Assembly: GCA_017562135.1 (NCBI GenBank)
Contig: QEYB01000180.1
Location: 1,364,001-1,428,000, forward strand
DNA length: 64,000 bases
From: Dipylidium caninum
Taxonomy: Eukaryota > Platyhelminthes > Cestoda > Cyclophyllidea > Dipylidiidae
Direction of reading: 5' to 3'
Shown here: positions 12,406 to 29,050 of the stretch, piece by piece
Layout of the letters: each line of letters opens with the position of its first letter
Position numbering within the stretch: the first letter of the stretch is position 1
Notes under the pieces: model-generated
What the model was told of the DNA's origin: nothing
The model's input: the letters and a program-made list of their open reading frames with translations, nothing else
Database searches by the model: none
Made by a program: the position numbers and the translations under genes

Positions 12406-12568
12406 AACCCCTCTTTTTATGCGCCTCCAAACCCGAAAATGTGTCGTTTCACTTCCGCTGTATACAGATAGATAATGGATGCTGCAGCATTAACCATTTG
12501 GCGTGGGTTATGCGGCTTCTTACACGTAAAAGGATAAAATGATATGATACATGATCAGTGACAAATTA

Positions 12569-14222
12569 CTACTGCTGACAGCGTAGGACTATTGTGAATT
12601 CCCTGAGGTCACTGTCTGGAATCACCTTGGGAGTTTTGGCGCCACAGCTCTTGAAAGCATCCAGGAATCGTTTTGTGACAGATTTGTAAAAATCCTAGAG
12701 GAAGCAACAAATCGGTAAATTCAACGTTAAGCAAACCGTAAACATAGGCGTGTGTTTTTTGAGGGGGCAAATGTGGCCATCCTTGGGTCAATCAAAGAGC
12801 TTGTTAATCGAATATCCATCCCAAGGTTTGTATCCAACCACTCGCCTATTTAGAAGTAGCTCATCGGGTTTGTTTGGTGGATAATGTCGGATATACTGTT
12901 TAGACTTGCAGCGAGTCGGGCTAGATCCATCCATATCTTGACTTCGTTTTATGCATGGAAGGCAATATGTTCGAAATACTAATTAAAATTAGGCGGAAAA
13001 AATAAGTGGATAACCATTGTGCAAATGATGTCACGTTTAAAGTCAGTTCAAGTCTTTTCAATCAACAGACTTGAAAAACAGACACATGAAACCAGAGACA
13101 AGGTTTCATGTATGAAAGGTGCGTGGCTACTTATCAAAAAATTTAACAATTTATAGAGGTGAAAATAAGTCCTTAATACTAAGGCGTACTCATAAAAGAG
13201 TGATGAAATCACCCAAATTTAATCAGTGTGACTAAAGGCAGGTAGGAAGACAAATGAAGGTCCCGATGAAAAAGGCAATCGAGAAAAGTTACAGTAATCG
13301 TGATTAGACGGAACCCCTTTTCCACGCAATCAAACAATTATGTAGCATAGACCATGAGCCACTTCACTCACCTCCTTTAATGACAGTTTCTGCTGATCAG
13401 AAAGGGTCGAGGAATCAGTGAGGTGCCTAAATTGTTGAATAGGAAGGCGAACAATAACAGTCACTCCATGGCCCTTGGCTATGAGTTCGGAGGCCTGTCG
13501 AACTTTGATATTCATCATGTGATCGTCGATAGTGGCGCGAAGCTTTAGCAGCTTGCCTCTTTTTGACGGTGAAACAGTATTGGTAGCGGAACCACTGGCA
13601 TCTTGGATTGGTTCCACCTGCACCACAGGAACGGACCCGTCGTCCTCAACCTCATGAAAAAAGGAAAAAGAGGCGTTTAAATAGCACATATTGACTTTTT
13701 TTCCTATCTTTTGGATGAGTAAGTTTTCAATATGAAAAGAAGGCGCTAGTGCCATGAATTCAAAGGAAACCTGATCACCGAAAAAAACCACAAAATTAGA
13801 TAAAAAAAGACAAGTCTGCTGTAGTTATACGCAGAAATAAAAAAATAAAAGTTGCACTTCAACGATGAACCCTATATGGACACATTTCTCAATGTGTATA
13901 AGTAAGTACTTCCATAAAATACCACTTTAATTGTGACATTCCTCTGAGAAAGAAGATTCTTTACGAGAAATGATTCGACCTCTACCGGTTCTTTGCTCGA
14001 AGTGGGGAAATTTTTAAGAATAGACTTGGAGAGATGAGGTGACAGGCGCACGCGCACCACCTCATTCTTAACAAGTAAACTCAAAGCCTCGGATTCACGC
14101 AAGATCCGGTTCTCAGTCAATTCAATGTCTTTTTTGCCAGTCCAAGAAAACGATGTAAATAATGAGCGTTGGCTCACAGTTTTACAACTCAGTTCGAGAA
14201 CACGACTTAAGTGTCTTAACAT
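12569..14222 (-). CDS. MTIF3: Mitochondrial translation initiation factor 3
   Basis: Three phase-0 exons, 13923-14222, 13372-13650 and 12569-12694 (stop TAG), encode 234 residues. Bacterial-type IF3 binds the small ribosomal subunit, keeps it apart from the large one and proofreads initiation. The N-terminus (MLRHLSRVLELSCKTVSQRS) is basic, Ser/Leu-rich and without early acids, as expected for a mitochondrial targeting peptide. A diverged IF3 N-domain fills exon 1. The C-domain is clear in exon 2 (KLLKLRATIDDHMM, then VRQASELIAKGHGVTVIV) and exon 3 (DFYKSVTKRFLDAF, ending VLRCQQ). The start is preceded seven residues upstream by a very good acceptor (pyrimidine tract ending GTTTCAG, on the plus strand just right of 14229), which could be a 5'UTR intron or a spliced-leader acceptor. 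MTIF3 is identified by the C-domain; the N-domain alone would not have been recognisable. Confidence 0.85.
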
Positions 14223-14229
14223 TTGATCT

Positions 14230-15806
14230 CTGAAACAGACGGAAATATAATATTGAGATAGTAAACGTAAAGACTAATGTGAAAACTTTAAAGTAAACAC
14301 ACGAGACTGTTCTTAGAGGTAAAAAACAGGCGGGCATAAAGTTATTAATCAATAAAGTGTGAAAATAAACTACAAGAAAATAGCATGAATGGCAAACTGG
14401 TACAGGAATAATAGGGCTTAAATCACTAAACAGTCACGAGGGTACAGCAGCATCAGGTGAAACAAATCAAATTAGAAACATTGGTGCTCTAACGGGTTTC
14501 CTGTTCCCCAATAAGCAGTGAAATTGAAAAGATATGTCGGTGAAGTAAAGTCAGACACAGTGAAGAACAGCACACAAGACTTTGGATTAATTATATTTTT
14601 TGACGCAGAATAACTATCGCCCCACCTAATCAACTTGGGATCGTTGGGGACTCGAGAACGTCACCAATGCCTGTCAAGGTTCGACAATCTATTTAAAACC
14701 CCAATTGTGCACCTTGTGTTTTACAGCAAGGACATCCAATTTGTTTTATTTTTTACTATTAAAAATACAAATAAGGAACTGGTGTGATTACCCGACAACG
14801 CCAACACGGTTAACAAAGGGCACCGAAGTGCAAGCCGCAAGACAAACTAAAGAGCAGAGGCGAATTTACCGTTATCCAATTGGAATTAAAGCAACAATTT
14901 ATCCGGTATTTTATTAGGGCGTGTATTTTGGCTTTCGTGTGACATTTTGTTATTACCAAAATCATTCTTGTCTAGAGCAACATTTGACTTTGGTCTCTAT
15001 GCGCACTCAGGGGAACCTTCGCGCCAAACCAAGGACAGGCCAATGAGTTAGACGAAATAAATGGTTTTTCCAAAACACCTGCAATGTGTTACCATTATAC
15101 AGCACCAAGCTTCCACCTCTTACAAATGTAAAATGATACCGGAAACGCCCTACACCAATCAATAAATGAGTGACGCGTAGCAGCCTATATCCCGCCCGGA
15201 ATCAGTCAACCTGTCACGCAAGCCATTCTGTTGCATACAAACGTGCACTTACCTGAATTTAATTATTTTCGATCGTTGCATTACGTACAAGTTACATAAC
15301 GCGGTCCCTGTTAGGAGATTTTCTTAATACATCTGTTAACCTTAACACACGTTTCCTAGGACATATGGTCTTTCTAAAGCGAAGAATACAAGAAATGTCT
15401 CGCGGACACGAGTAATAATACAATGTTGTTGAGGAAAACAACGAAAGGGTTTCTACGTAGGTCATTACTTTGAATTAATGAAAAAGCAGCGGCTACTTAG
15501 TTTACTACCGATTCATCCTTTCATAGCGAAGGCCTTTAGGAATTAAAATATATGTCATGGACGCTAACTACATTGTAATGCTAAACCCGGCTCCATGTAA
15601 ATTTACTGAGCTTCATTTGAGTTAATTAACTCTCTAATTATGGTTCGTCCGGTTGCGCCAAATAATTAACCCACCTGCTATAGCCCAAAAAAATTAATTT
15701 TTGCCAAATAAAATAAGCACAACTTATTAAGTTGGTTACACTGAGATAGTTCTACTGAATGTTGTTGAGATGTTTACACTGGCTATTTCAAAGTCATACC
15801 ACGCAA
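14230..15806. promoter_or_regulatory. Divergent intergenic region between MTIF3 and OAT
   Basis: About 1.6 kb separate the 5' end of MTIF3 (minus) from the OAT promoter (plus). It should carry both promoters. It is AT-rich. A 70-codon open frame at 14705-14917 has no similarity or splice signals that support it. Nothing else was recognised. Confidence 0.45.
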
Positions 15807-15821
15807 TATATAAGGGGCGGG
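15807..15821 (+). promoter_or_regulatory. TATA box and adjoining GC box upstream of OAT
   Basis: TATATAAG at 15807-15814 runs straight into GGGGCGGG (15814-15821). The first in-frame ATG lies at 15859, about 45 bp downstream, which fits a TATA-positioned start site and a very short 5'UTR. This is seen directly; promoter function is inferred. Confidence 0.5.
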
Positions 15822-15858
15822 ATTGCAGTCATGCCCGGTTAACCTTCTCTTTGTTTTG

Positions 15859-17262
15859 ATGATGTCGGTACGAAATGATTAATTTTCCTCTGGTATTTTG
15901 CTTATCTTCACTTTTGTTTTCAGGCTTCTTGTAAGCAAACCGAAAAGTCAAGGCAGATTTACGCAAGGGAGTCGAAGCACGGTGCTCACAATTACCACCC
16001 TATAGAGGTTGCGCTCTGCCGTGGTGAGGGCGCTTTCGTATGGGACGTTGAAGGAAACAAGTATATGGGATTTTTTGAGTGCATACAGCGCTGTTAATCA
16101 GGGACACTGTCATCCAAAGATCATGAAAGCATTAATCGACCAGGCTCAGCGGCTGACACTAGTCTCTAGAGCATTCTTTTCTGATGTCCTCGGCGAGTAT
16201 GAGAAATACGTCACCAATCTCTTCGGCTACGACAAAGTACTTCCGATGAACACCGGTTAGTAATCGTTCTTATTGTCACCTTTTCCCGCCCATGTTTTGC
16301 TTTAATTTGGTTTCATGTTGTTAGGAGTGGAAGGCGGTGAGACGGCTTTGAAGTTGGCTAGGAAGTGGGCTTATAAGGTGAAGAAGATCCCCAAAAATGA
16401 GGCCATAATAATTTTTGCTGAAGGCAACTTCTGGGGACGTACACTTGCTGCATGTTCATCGTCCACAGACCCTTCATGTTATTCGGATTATGGGCCGTTC
16501 ATGCCAGGATTTGAGATTGTTCCCTATGACGACATCCCTGCACTTGAAGAGAAGTTGAAAAAATCCGAATGTGGCTGCTTTTATGGTTGAGCCAATTCAG
16601 GGTGAGGCTGGCGTCCGTGTTCCATCTGATGGCTATCTTCGCAAGGTCCGCGAGCTTTGCACGAAGTATAATGTGCTGTGGATTGCTGATGAAGTTCAAA
16701 CTGGTCTTGGTCGTACTGGCCGGTACATATTTTATTATCTTACCCGCATTTACATCTTAGTCGTTTATGTGTTGACCATGAGGGTGTCAAGCCAGATATT
16801 GTCATTCTCGGAAAGGCCCTCTCTGGCGGTTTTATGCCTGTGTCGGCTGTTCTGGCAAACGATGAAATTATGCTCACTATTATGCCGGGACAGCATGGTT
16901 CCACCTATGGAGGCAATCCTCTTGCATGCCGTGTTGCGATGGCCGCTCTCGAAGTTCTTGAAGAGGAACACTTAGCTGAAAACGCCGAAGCTTTAGGTAA
17001 AATATTCCGAGAATCAATGGAAAAACTGCCCAAGAATGTAGTCACGGCTGTGCGTGGCAAAGGTCTCTTGAATGCTGTTGTGGTCAATGAAAAATACGAT
17101 GCTTTGGAGATTTGCTGTAAATTGCGTGATCATGGGCTTCTGGCTAAACCTACTCACGAATCGATCATACGTTTTGCTCCGGCTCTTGTTATTACTGAAG
17201 AAGAGTTGGAAAAAGCATGTGGAATCATTCACAAAGTTTTTGCTATGTATGCCGATGCGTAG
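15859..17262 (+). CDS. OAT: Ornithine aminotransferase, two frameshifts in this sequence
   Basis: PLP-dependent enzyme that transfers the delta-amino group of ornithine to 2-oxoglutarate, giving glutamate semialdehyde on the route to proline. Exons: 15859-15867 (MMS, tentative), 15924-16255, 16325-16722 and 16761-17262 (stop TAG). Introns are 56, 69 and 38 bp. Conserved blocks: [49 protein letters not shown] and [10 protein letters not shown]. The PLP-binding Lys is encoded at 16813-16815 in ILGKALSGG. Two extra single bases break the frame. One is near 16067-16076 (GGG then T6; the expected block is KYxDFLSAY). The other is in the A6 run at 16558-16563, where five A would read [11 protein letters not shown]. 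Allowing for both, the length is 412 residues, close to the mature family length. No mitochondrial transit peptide is visible. Either the assembly has homopolymer errors or this copy is decaying; intact splice sites, TATA box and poly(A) signal favour the former. Confidence 0.88.
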
Positions 17263-17275
17263 GCGTTTCTAATAG

Positions 17276-17281
17276 AATAAA
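17276..17281 (+). terminator. AATAAA polyadenylation signal of OAT
   Basis: A canonical hexamer begins only 14 bases after the TAG stop at 17260-17262, implying a very short 3'UTR. Confidence 0.7.
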
Positions 17282-17560
17282 CTTTGCTGGACAGGAAACC
17301 ATGTATTTTTAAACCGGGTTACTACTGAGTACTTTTTGTTTTGTAGCGAATGATCGTTGGAGGTATTACGTCTCAGACGTAATTTTGTATAGATGGGGTT
17401 GTTTGCGACTAAGAAGGTGACATATTCTTTCGATATTTACAATCTAGTTGAGCTTTAGTAGACCGGGGGTTTTGCCTCAAGGTTGGGAAGGAGCTCTGAG
17501 ACGACATAGCACCACGATGTAGTTCTTCTACCTGCTATGTTTTACCGAAATTGGGTTCCC

Positions 17561-17693
17561 TCACTCTTTGGATTTATTAGCTTTAGCTTTGGTAGTGGTG
17601 ATTTCAATAACCAAGTCCAAGTCTTGCGGCACATCCTGCTGGTCGAGTTCATTCGGGCCAACTTGGCGGGGGACCGATTCGACGGCGCGAATA
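17561..17693 (-). CDS. Possible terminal exon of an unrecognised gene
   Basis: After an acceptor (CACCTGCGCCTAG on the minus strand), a 43-residue tail reads IRAVESVPRQVGPNELDQQD, then VPQDLDLVIEITTTKAKANK, then SKE and TGA (17561-17563). Its composition (acid-rich middle, Lys-rich end) looks like real coding sequence more than a shadow frame. Other exons were not located and I recognise no family. It would converge on OAT. Confidence 0.3.
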
Positions 17694-20600
17694 CTAGGCG
17701 CAGGTGGGTGAGATCGGCCAGAACAGCGTGGGAAAACACGACTCATTTGAACACTTTTCCAACAGTCACAATCAATAGGGACGAAAAGCGCAACCTCATG
17801 TTTGTGAGTAAAATATTTCTTCTAGGGTTAGCACATCCTAACCACTCCTTTTCTTGTGTCGGTGAGCATAAGGAAATCCCCTTCCTATTTAAGTTGGCGC
17901 TTTCTCATGTCAGTTGCGATGACCCCCGGTAGGGTGGAGATAAAGCGGACTTTCCTTATTGCCACCCAAATTTACATACCCGTGACAACACGGCGGATGC
18001 AGTTTCCACGCCCTAGATGGTATACGACCAGGGTGGTGGGAACTAAGGGCTGTACCGAGGCCCAGGGGTGAGCCTACCGGCGCCAAAATGAACATAATAT
18101 GATTTATTCTACGCATTTCGGGTCAATTTTGACAAAAGGTGGGTGCATGTGAATGCGAAGTCAGCCGCAGCAACACGCGGTCAAAGGTGTCTCGGTAACA
18201 TTCCAGGTCGCAGAGCCCTCGCGAGGCGGGTGTTGGTGAGAGGGCAGAAGATACTCTATCACATTCAATGGATGCTCTTTTTGGTCTTGACAGAGCGGGT
18301 AAAGGATTCCACGGCTAATTACGTCGCCAGACTTGAAGGTCCTTTTGGGAAATGAGCATGTCGGTGGCTCGGAGGCTCAAGTTAACGAACAATCTGTTCC
18401 ACTGTGATAACAAGTTGAATACTTAACGGATTCAGTTAAACCACTACCACACGCTTCTCCACATAATAAGCCACGCTAAACAAATCAGCCTCTTCTCAGT
18501 CGAGACGGTCGTTGAGTGTTTCGTCACAATGGCCAAACCCTTTTCACCTTCAGTTTATCCACTTTGTTTTCATCTGCTCTTTTCCCCCTGCCACTCACCA
18601 AGCGAAACTGTCCACCCGAGTATCGCGCGCCTCAGTCAGAGGGGCGCAGGGGCACCCTACCGCCTTGTCCGTTTCGACAGTGTGATTTATCGCTGTCTTC
18701 GTTCTCCCTTGGCCGTAGGGGGGGATCCCAGTAATGTCGTACCTAACTTTGCACTGTTCAGAGCCGCGGCGACAGGTCGCTGCCTCCGAGCACAGCGGCG
18801 GCTAGTTAACCCCCCCCCCTCCCCGTCTACCTTTTCTGCTTTGTGCGGTTTAGCTACAACCACTGCTTCTGCATTAGTGTTACTACTGGTTTTCAGCTAA
18901 CCGTTGAAGAAAATGGGAGATGAGGAGTTTCGTGGCATTGAGCTCCTTCGTCTTCACCGACTTCAGGAATTACGAGCGAATGGGTGGGCAGACGGAAGGA
19001 CCGTAAAGTGATTTAGATAAACTGGTGACTATTAAAGTGAATGGCGTTAGTCAGAGGAGAAGTGCTCCGTATTAACAGTTCGTTTTTGTGCTCATGAAGA
19101 CACCTGCCACCAGGGGCTTTCTCCCAGCCCTTAGGTGGCGTGAAAGGGGCATACCGCCTTCCGCACTACCCAAGGTCTGCGGGCCCCGGCAGCGTGCAGC
19201 CTCTCCAACTCATGTCTGCAATAAAATCCTCCAAAGTGGTCCACCTATCATCAGCCTTTCGAACCAGACGAGGGGCCGATTTGGCAACCTCGTCATGCCT
19301 TAGGATTAATATTCTAGGAGAGCCTCTGCTCTTCATCGCGATAAGGCCTTACCTTCCGCTGGGGAGATAGACAGGAGATTAGCGAGAAAAAACTCCGGCG
19401 GAACCTCATTGAGATTCATGAGGCCACCAGGCAAGAGGGCTTGAAATGATTAAATGATAGAACAGTTATGAATTAACGCAGGAGAATATGGCTAGCCGCC
19501 GTGCAAGACGAGTGACACAATCTCCCCTTCTCCCCTCTTGATCACGGAAACCGACCTCTGAAGATGGCTGGGCTTCGCACGGGTGCGCGCTCGCCCGCCC
19601 CCCGGTTGACCGGGTCGACCCGACGTGGGGCGGAGGGCGAGGCGGGCGGCCGGGAAAGGGACATAGGCGCCTCTCCGAGGCCCCCTGTTCTCATCATGAC
19701 GTTATAGGCTGTGAGGACAGTACCTAGCAGCTGTTGGGTGTTACCCGAATTCCTGTTTATTTCATGAATACACTCCGGACTTATCACTTGCAAACGGCCA
19801 TGTTCAACGCCCCGCAATGCCACGCCTTCGGAAGAGAAATGTTTATATCTGACAGAGTAAACAGACACTCTTTGTCGTCATCGCGTCTCCAACCGACTGT
19901 TAGCACCTAACCGCTGCTCAAGTCTATTCTGATCTTTAAATTAAAAGGAAAAATGCGTAAGAATTGGGTAGACTCCTTAACCGTCAACTGACGGGCGAGT
20001 AGGAAACGTCTCCCCAACTTTAGCCTTTTAGAAGACCTTTCGCTCGTCGGTTTGACTTGACTAAACTTATTGTCGAGGTCGGCGAGTGGACGCCAGCAAA
20101 CCCTGTCTGCATCTGTCAACTCCTTGGGGGCCGTCAAGGCCCGCTCACATCACAAGGGAAATCTGAACTGACGTCGGTTGGCATGTCTTTCCCTTCCCGA
20201 ATACTCCTTCCAATTGTATCATGCCGCTATTCTGTCTTTCCCATTTAAAACTAGTTACATATGTTCCGACCTCTACAATGCTGTTAAAGAGATGGTGATA
20301 ACCCAGGTCGTTGTCTGGTTACGCCCCTCCGAACTCTGAGCAGTTCAAAAGACAACTATTGTTCTTTAAAGCCTTTGTTATTAAGATTCAGCATAACAAT
20401 TGCATAGACATTTCTGTGCCACAAATAGTGCGAGAGTTTGACTGAAGAGGGCTGTAGGAGGCGATCGCTCTCTTCCCCTAAGTTTCCTTCAGCTAATCCA
20501 AGTGGAGGAAAAGGAATGGCTATCACAAGGTCAGTAGGTGAATTCTGTACAAACGATGGTACAAAAGTTGTCACTGTGACACGCATAAGACAATAGGAGA

Positions 20601-20851
20601 ATGGGGGAATGGGCAAAACGGCTGAAGTAGGAACTTAAACGCTCGGAAAAAGAACGAAATGATCGATCACAAGATAGCGGTTGTTGGGACAAAAATAACA
20701 TCCAAAGATTAGTCCTTTAAACAATACGAGTGAGCGCGAGTGTAGAAAACTGGATGGAGAATGCGTATTTACGCAAGACAAGAGAAATGTGGAACGTGAA
20801 TTGAAGACCTGAGGGAACATTAAATGCAATGAGAGCTGGCAACGGACAGCC
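17694..20851. other. Region between OAT and SoxD, unresolved
   Basis: No gene is securely assigned. A minus-strand frame at about 19680-19840 (EHGRLQVISPECIHEINRNS, then GNTQQLLGTVLTAYNVMM) reads as plausible protein and is preceded by a possible acceptor after TTCTCTTCCGAAG. It could belong with the candidate exon at 17561-17693 as one minus-strand gene. A GC-rich patch at 19580-19660 contains the perfect 12-bp palindrome CGGGTCGACCCG at 19611-19622. Confidence 0.3.
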
Positions 20852-26336
<5,485 letters not shown>

Positions 26337-27667
26337 GAAGGGAGCAGTCACACTCTCCGCAATTTTAAGGCATCAGGCAAACGGGTGCCTCAGCCCTGGT
26401 AATTTTGAAGCTGGTTGTGATCACGACTTCTGTTGTTATTGGTGCTCTTGTTGTTATATTTCTCCGCTGCTGCTTTTGCAGCCAGAAGCCTTTACATGCT
26501 CGAGAAGCGGAGCCGGTTTCCGCAACCCCCGCCGGAGAGAACAACAAAAAAACCTTAAGGGGTAAGGGAGGCTCAAAACAATTGTGACGAGGCGAGGAGG
26601 GAGTTTGGGAGCCTCTCTCCAGACACGGACTGCATCGTAGACCAAACGCCCGGTCACTTGTTGGTCGTTGTTGGCCAGAGTCTGCTCCGCGTGGAAGAAG
26701 CGTCGTGTGTAACTAAATTATGCCGCCATTAACGGTCATATGCACTGGGTAACTTCGTTATTCTCGTGTGAAGTGAGGACCTCGTCTTGCACAGCATGGC
26801 GGTGAGAAGGACAAATGGAGACTCCCAGCGTATCTCGATGTGTTAGTGACATTCGTCGAAACCAAAAGAACAACAAATAACTGGCGCGTCGCAGACGAGG
26901 ATGGTGGCCCTCTTCACCGCGCCACGGCGCTGCTGGTTGCGTGCGGATAGTGGACCCAACAAAAAGCAAACCAATTTACGGAAATAAGGAGTTTAAAGTA
27001 CGAAACCAATTAAACATCCACCATCTTTTTGCCTCGTCCCACGCACTGGTCACCCGTCTCGTCCGTATAATAACTTTTTCCTAATTTGATCGGCCAAGAG
27101 AGTTTGTTGAGACATCAAAAGACAGCAGTGCATTTTCCCCAAGTCCTGTTTTTCCCTCACTGAAAAATGCGGTCCACGCTTTTTAATAAGGCTTCTGGTA
27201 ATTTTAATAGGCATTTGAGTTGGCGAATCTTCTGCATTCCAGCTGAGTTACACTGCTTCCCTTGCGCTAATGGAAGTTTGAAAAAATTAATTGCGAAAAA
27301 TCACCCAGTTGGTTATGAATAGCGGCTCGGATTTGGCTTATAAATGCCTTCTCCATGCGACAGAAGGACTGTTCAGTGAAGCTGACAGAGGTGGAGGCAC
27401 CTTCGCTCCAGGCGTGAGCGAAGTGGATCATTTCGTCGGCATCGTTGGGGCGGCTCATTGCGAACATGAGCGGTGTCATTCTCGAGAATTCACCTTTAAG
27501 CTTGCTGAGGAACTGTTCCACGAGGGGGAAGCGCCTCATCTCTCGCCAAAAGCTGTCTGACTCGAACATCAACCAAACTCTGCGGTTTCGGTGTCCACAC
27601 ATGAGCAGCCTCAATTAACGACTAACATCTCCACCTCGCCTAGTTTCCACGACACATCATTCGCACA

Positions 27668-27672
<5 letters not shown>
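26337..27672. other. SoxD 5' flank, unresolved open frames
   Basis: Upstream of the proposed SoxD start. A minus-strand frame at 27267-27614 (FESDSFWREMRRFPLVEQFL, EFSRMTPLMFAMSRPNDADE) has ordinary protein composition, but it lacks recognisable similarity and its antisense is equally open. It could hold a 5' SoxD exon or be chance. Confidence 0.25.
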
Positions 27673-27706
<34 letters not shown>

Positions 27707-27940
27707 GGGCGTGTCCTGCAGACAGACACAACACCTCACCTCACCTCGCCTAACTCCTTGCCTTAATCATCTTCATCCTACCAACTCACTTCCCCCGTCC
27801 CTCCTCCTCCTCCTCCTCCTCCTCCTCATCCCGGCCACCCGCCACACTGCTCCATTCCAACTCACGCCATCCCACCCCATCTAGAACCTACTCCTCTCAA
27901 AGTAATCACAGAGAGAGAGAGTGTGTGTGTGTGTGTGTGT
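27673..27940. repeat. Cluster of simple repeats: (CT)n, (CTC)n, (GA)n-(GT)n
   Basis: (CT)n at 27673-27701, (CTC)n at 27799-27827, then a compound (GA)n at 27910-27921 running directly into (GT)n at 27921-27940. All three lie within 270 bp in the SoxD 5' flank. Confidence 0.9.
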
Positions 27941-28711
27941 ATGGGAGAGGGGGCGAGGGGGGAGAGTCAGGGAGAGGTGGAACGCAAAAGACAAAAAGTG
28001 TAATACAATGGAATCACCTCAACCCACCCGCGCGCGCATTTGTAGTCAATTATTATAAGTCTCATCTCATCTCTCCCTCGCTCCCCTCCCCACCTCTCTC
28101 TCCCGCCCTCACACCTTTAACACATCCACTGAGGAAGAGAAGAGTGAACACTTAATGAAAGGGATAAGGGTGAATACCGTGTGTGAGGTGGGGACTTTGA
28201 TTAGCATGCACAGTCTTTGCCTGTGACGACCTGTCTTGGGATTTCCCTCCTCGTCCTCCCACCTTCACACCCGCCCTCCCGCCCACTTCGCCCCGACGAG
28301 CACACTCATGTCTCATCCGTGTTCCTTTCGCTGTTAACACGTGGGCACTATGCGGAGTCCTGACGAAGCCGAAGTCGACGCGATAAACTCGATAATAGGT
28401 AAGAATGGAAGTAGGCCGGAGTGGCTCTGTCATTCATACATGAGATCGCTTAATGCACTCATTTCTCACCCAAGTGTGTATAAAGGTGGAAAAGGACTAG
28501 AGCAAATCAAGAGCACTCATACAGAAAAAGGACAGTTAACTCACTGAGTGATTGTGATGCTGTCTAGATCAAGTGTCAAGCAAACGAAGCGATGGAAATC
28601 ATCCACGGTGTACGTAATAATCCCTGAGAGTGTGTAGGCGCGGTTACCCAACAGCTGGCAGTGCCGCGTTTATTGTGAAACCGGTTGGTGTACGTGAGAG
28701 TGAGAGAGAGC

Positions 28712-29050
28712 GAGGGAGGGAGGGAGGGAGGGAGAGGGAGGAGGGAGGAAGGCAAGGGAGGGGGGAGGGGAGGCCAGATGCCCTTAATTTGCCCTGCGTC
28801 ACATGGTGGTGCGTGCACGCCGCTTTACCATCATTGTAAACAGCTTGCGTGCCCCCAGCTGACTGGGTCTGGCCACGATTGGCCGATTCCATCACCGGCG
28901 AGCAACACGCGGCGTGTGTGCTGTCCAACCTACGACGGCTATTGCGCACACTCCACCCAAGTCGCGAACACACACTCACGCTTGCCTGCGTGCGTGCGTC
29001 CGTGTGGATGTGCGTGTGAATGTGCGTACGTGCGTGCGTGTGTGCGTATG
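28712..29050. repeat. (GGGA)n tract and (TGCG)n tract
   Basis: A GGGA/GGA-rich purine tract lies at 28712-28773, and a TGCG/TGTG array at about 28985-29050. These alternating purine-pyrimidine sequences can form Z-DNA. No gene is evident around them. Confidence 0.8.

Noticed and set aside
16540..16610. A possible mini-intron instead of the second OAT frameshift
   Set aside because: Removing GT...AG segments here would delete the conserved [10 protein letters not shown] block of the enzyme, so an extra A in the A6 run is the better explanation.
27267..27614. Minus-strand frame considered as a SoxD 5' exon
   Set aside because: No SoxD-like sequence, no clear splice borders, and the opposite strand is open over the same stretch.
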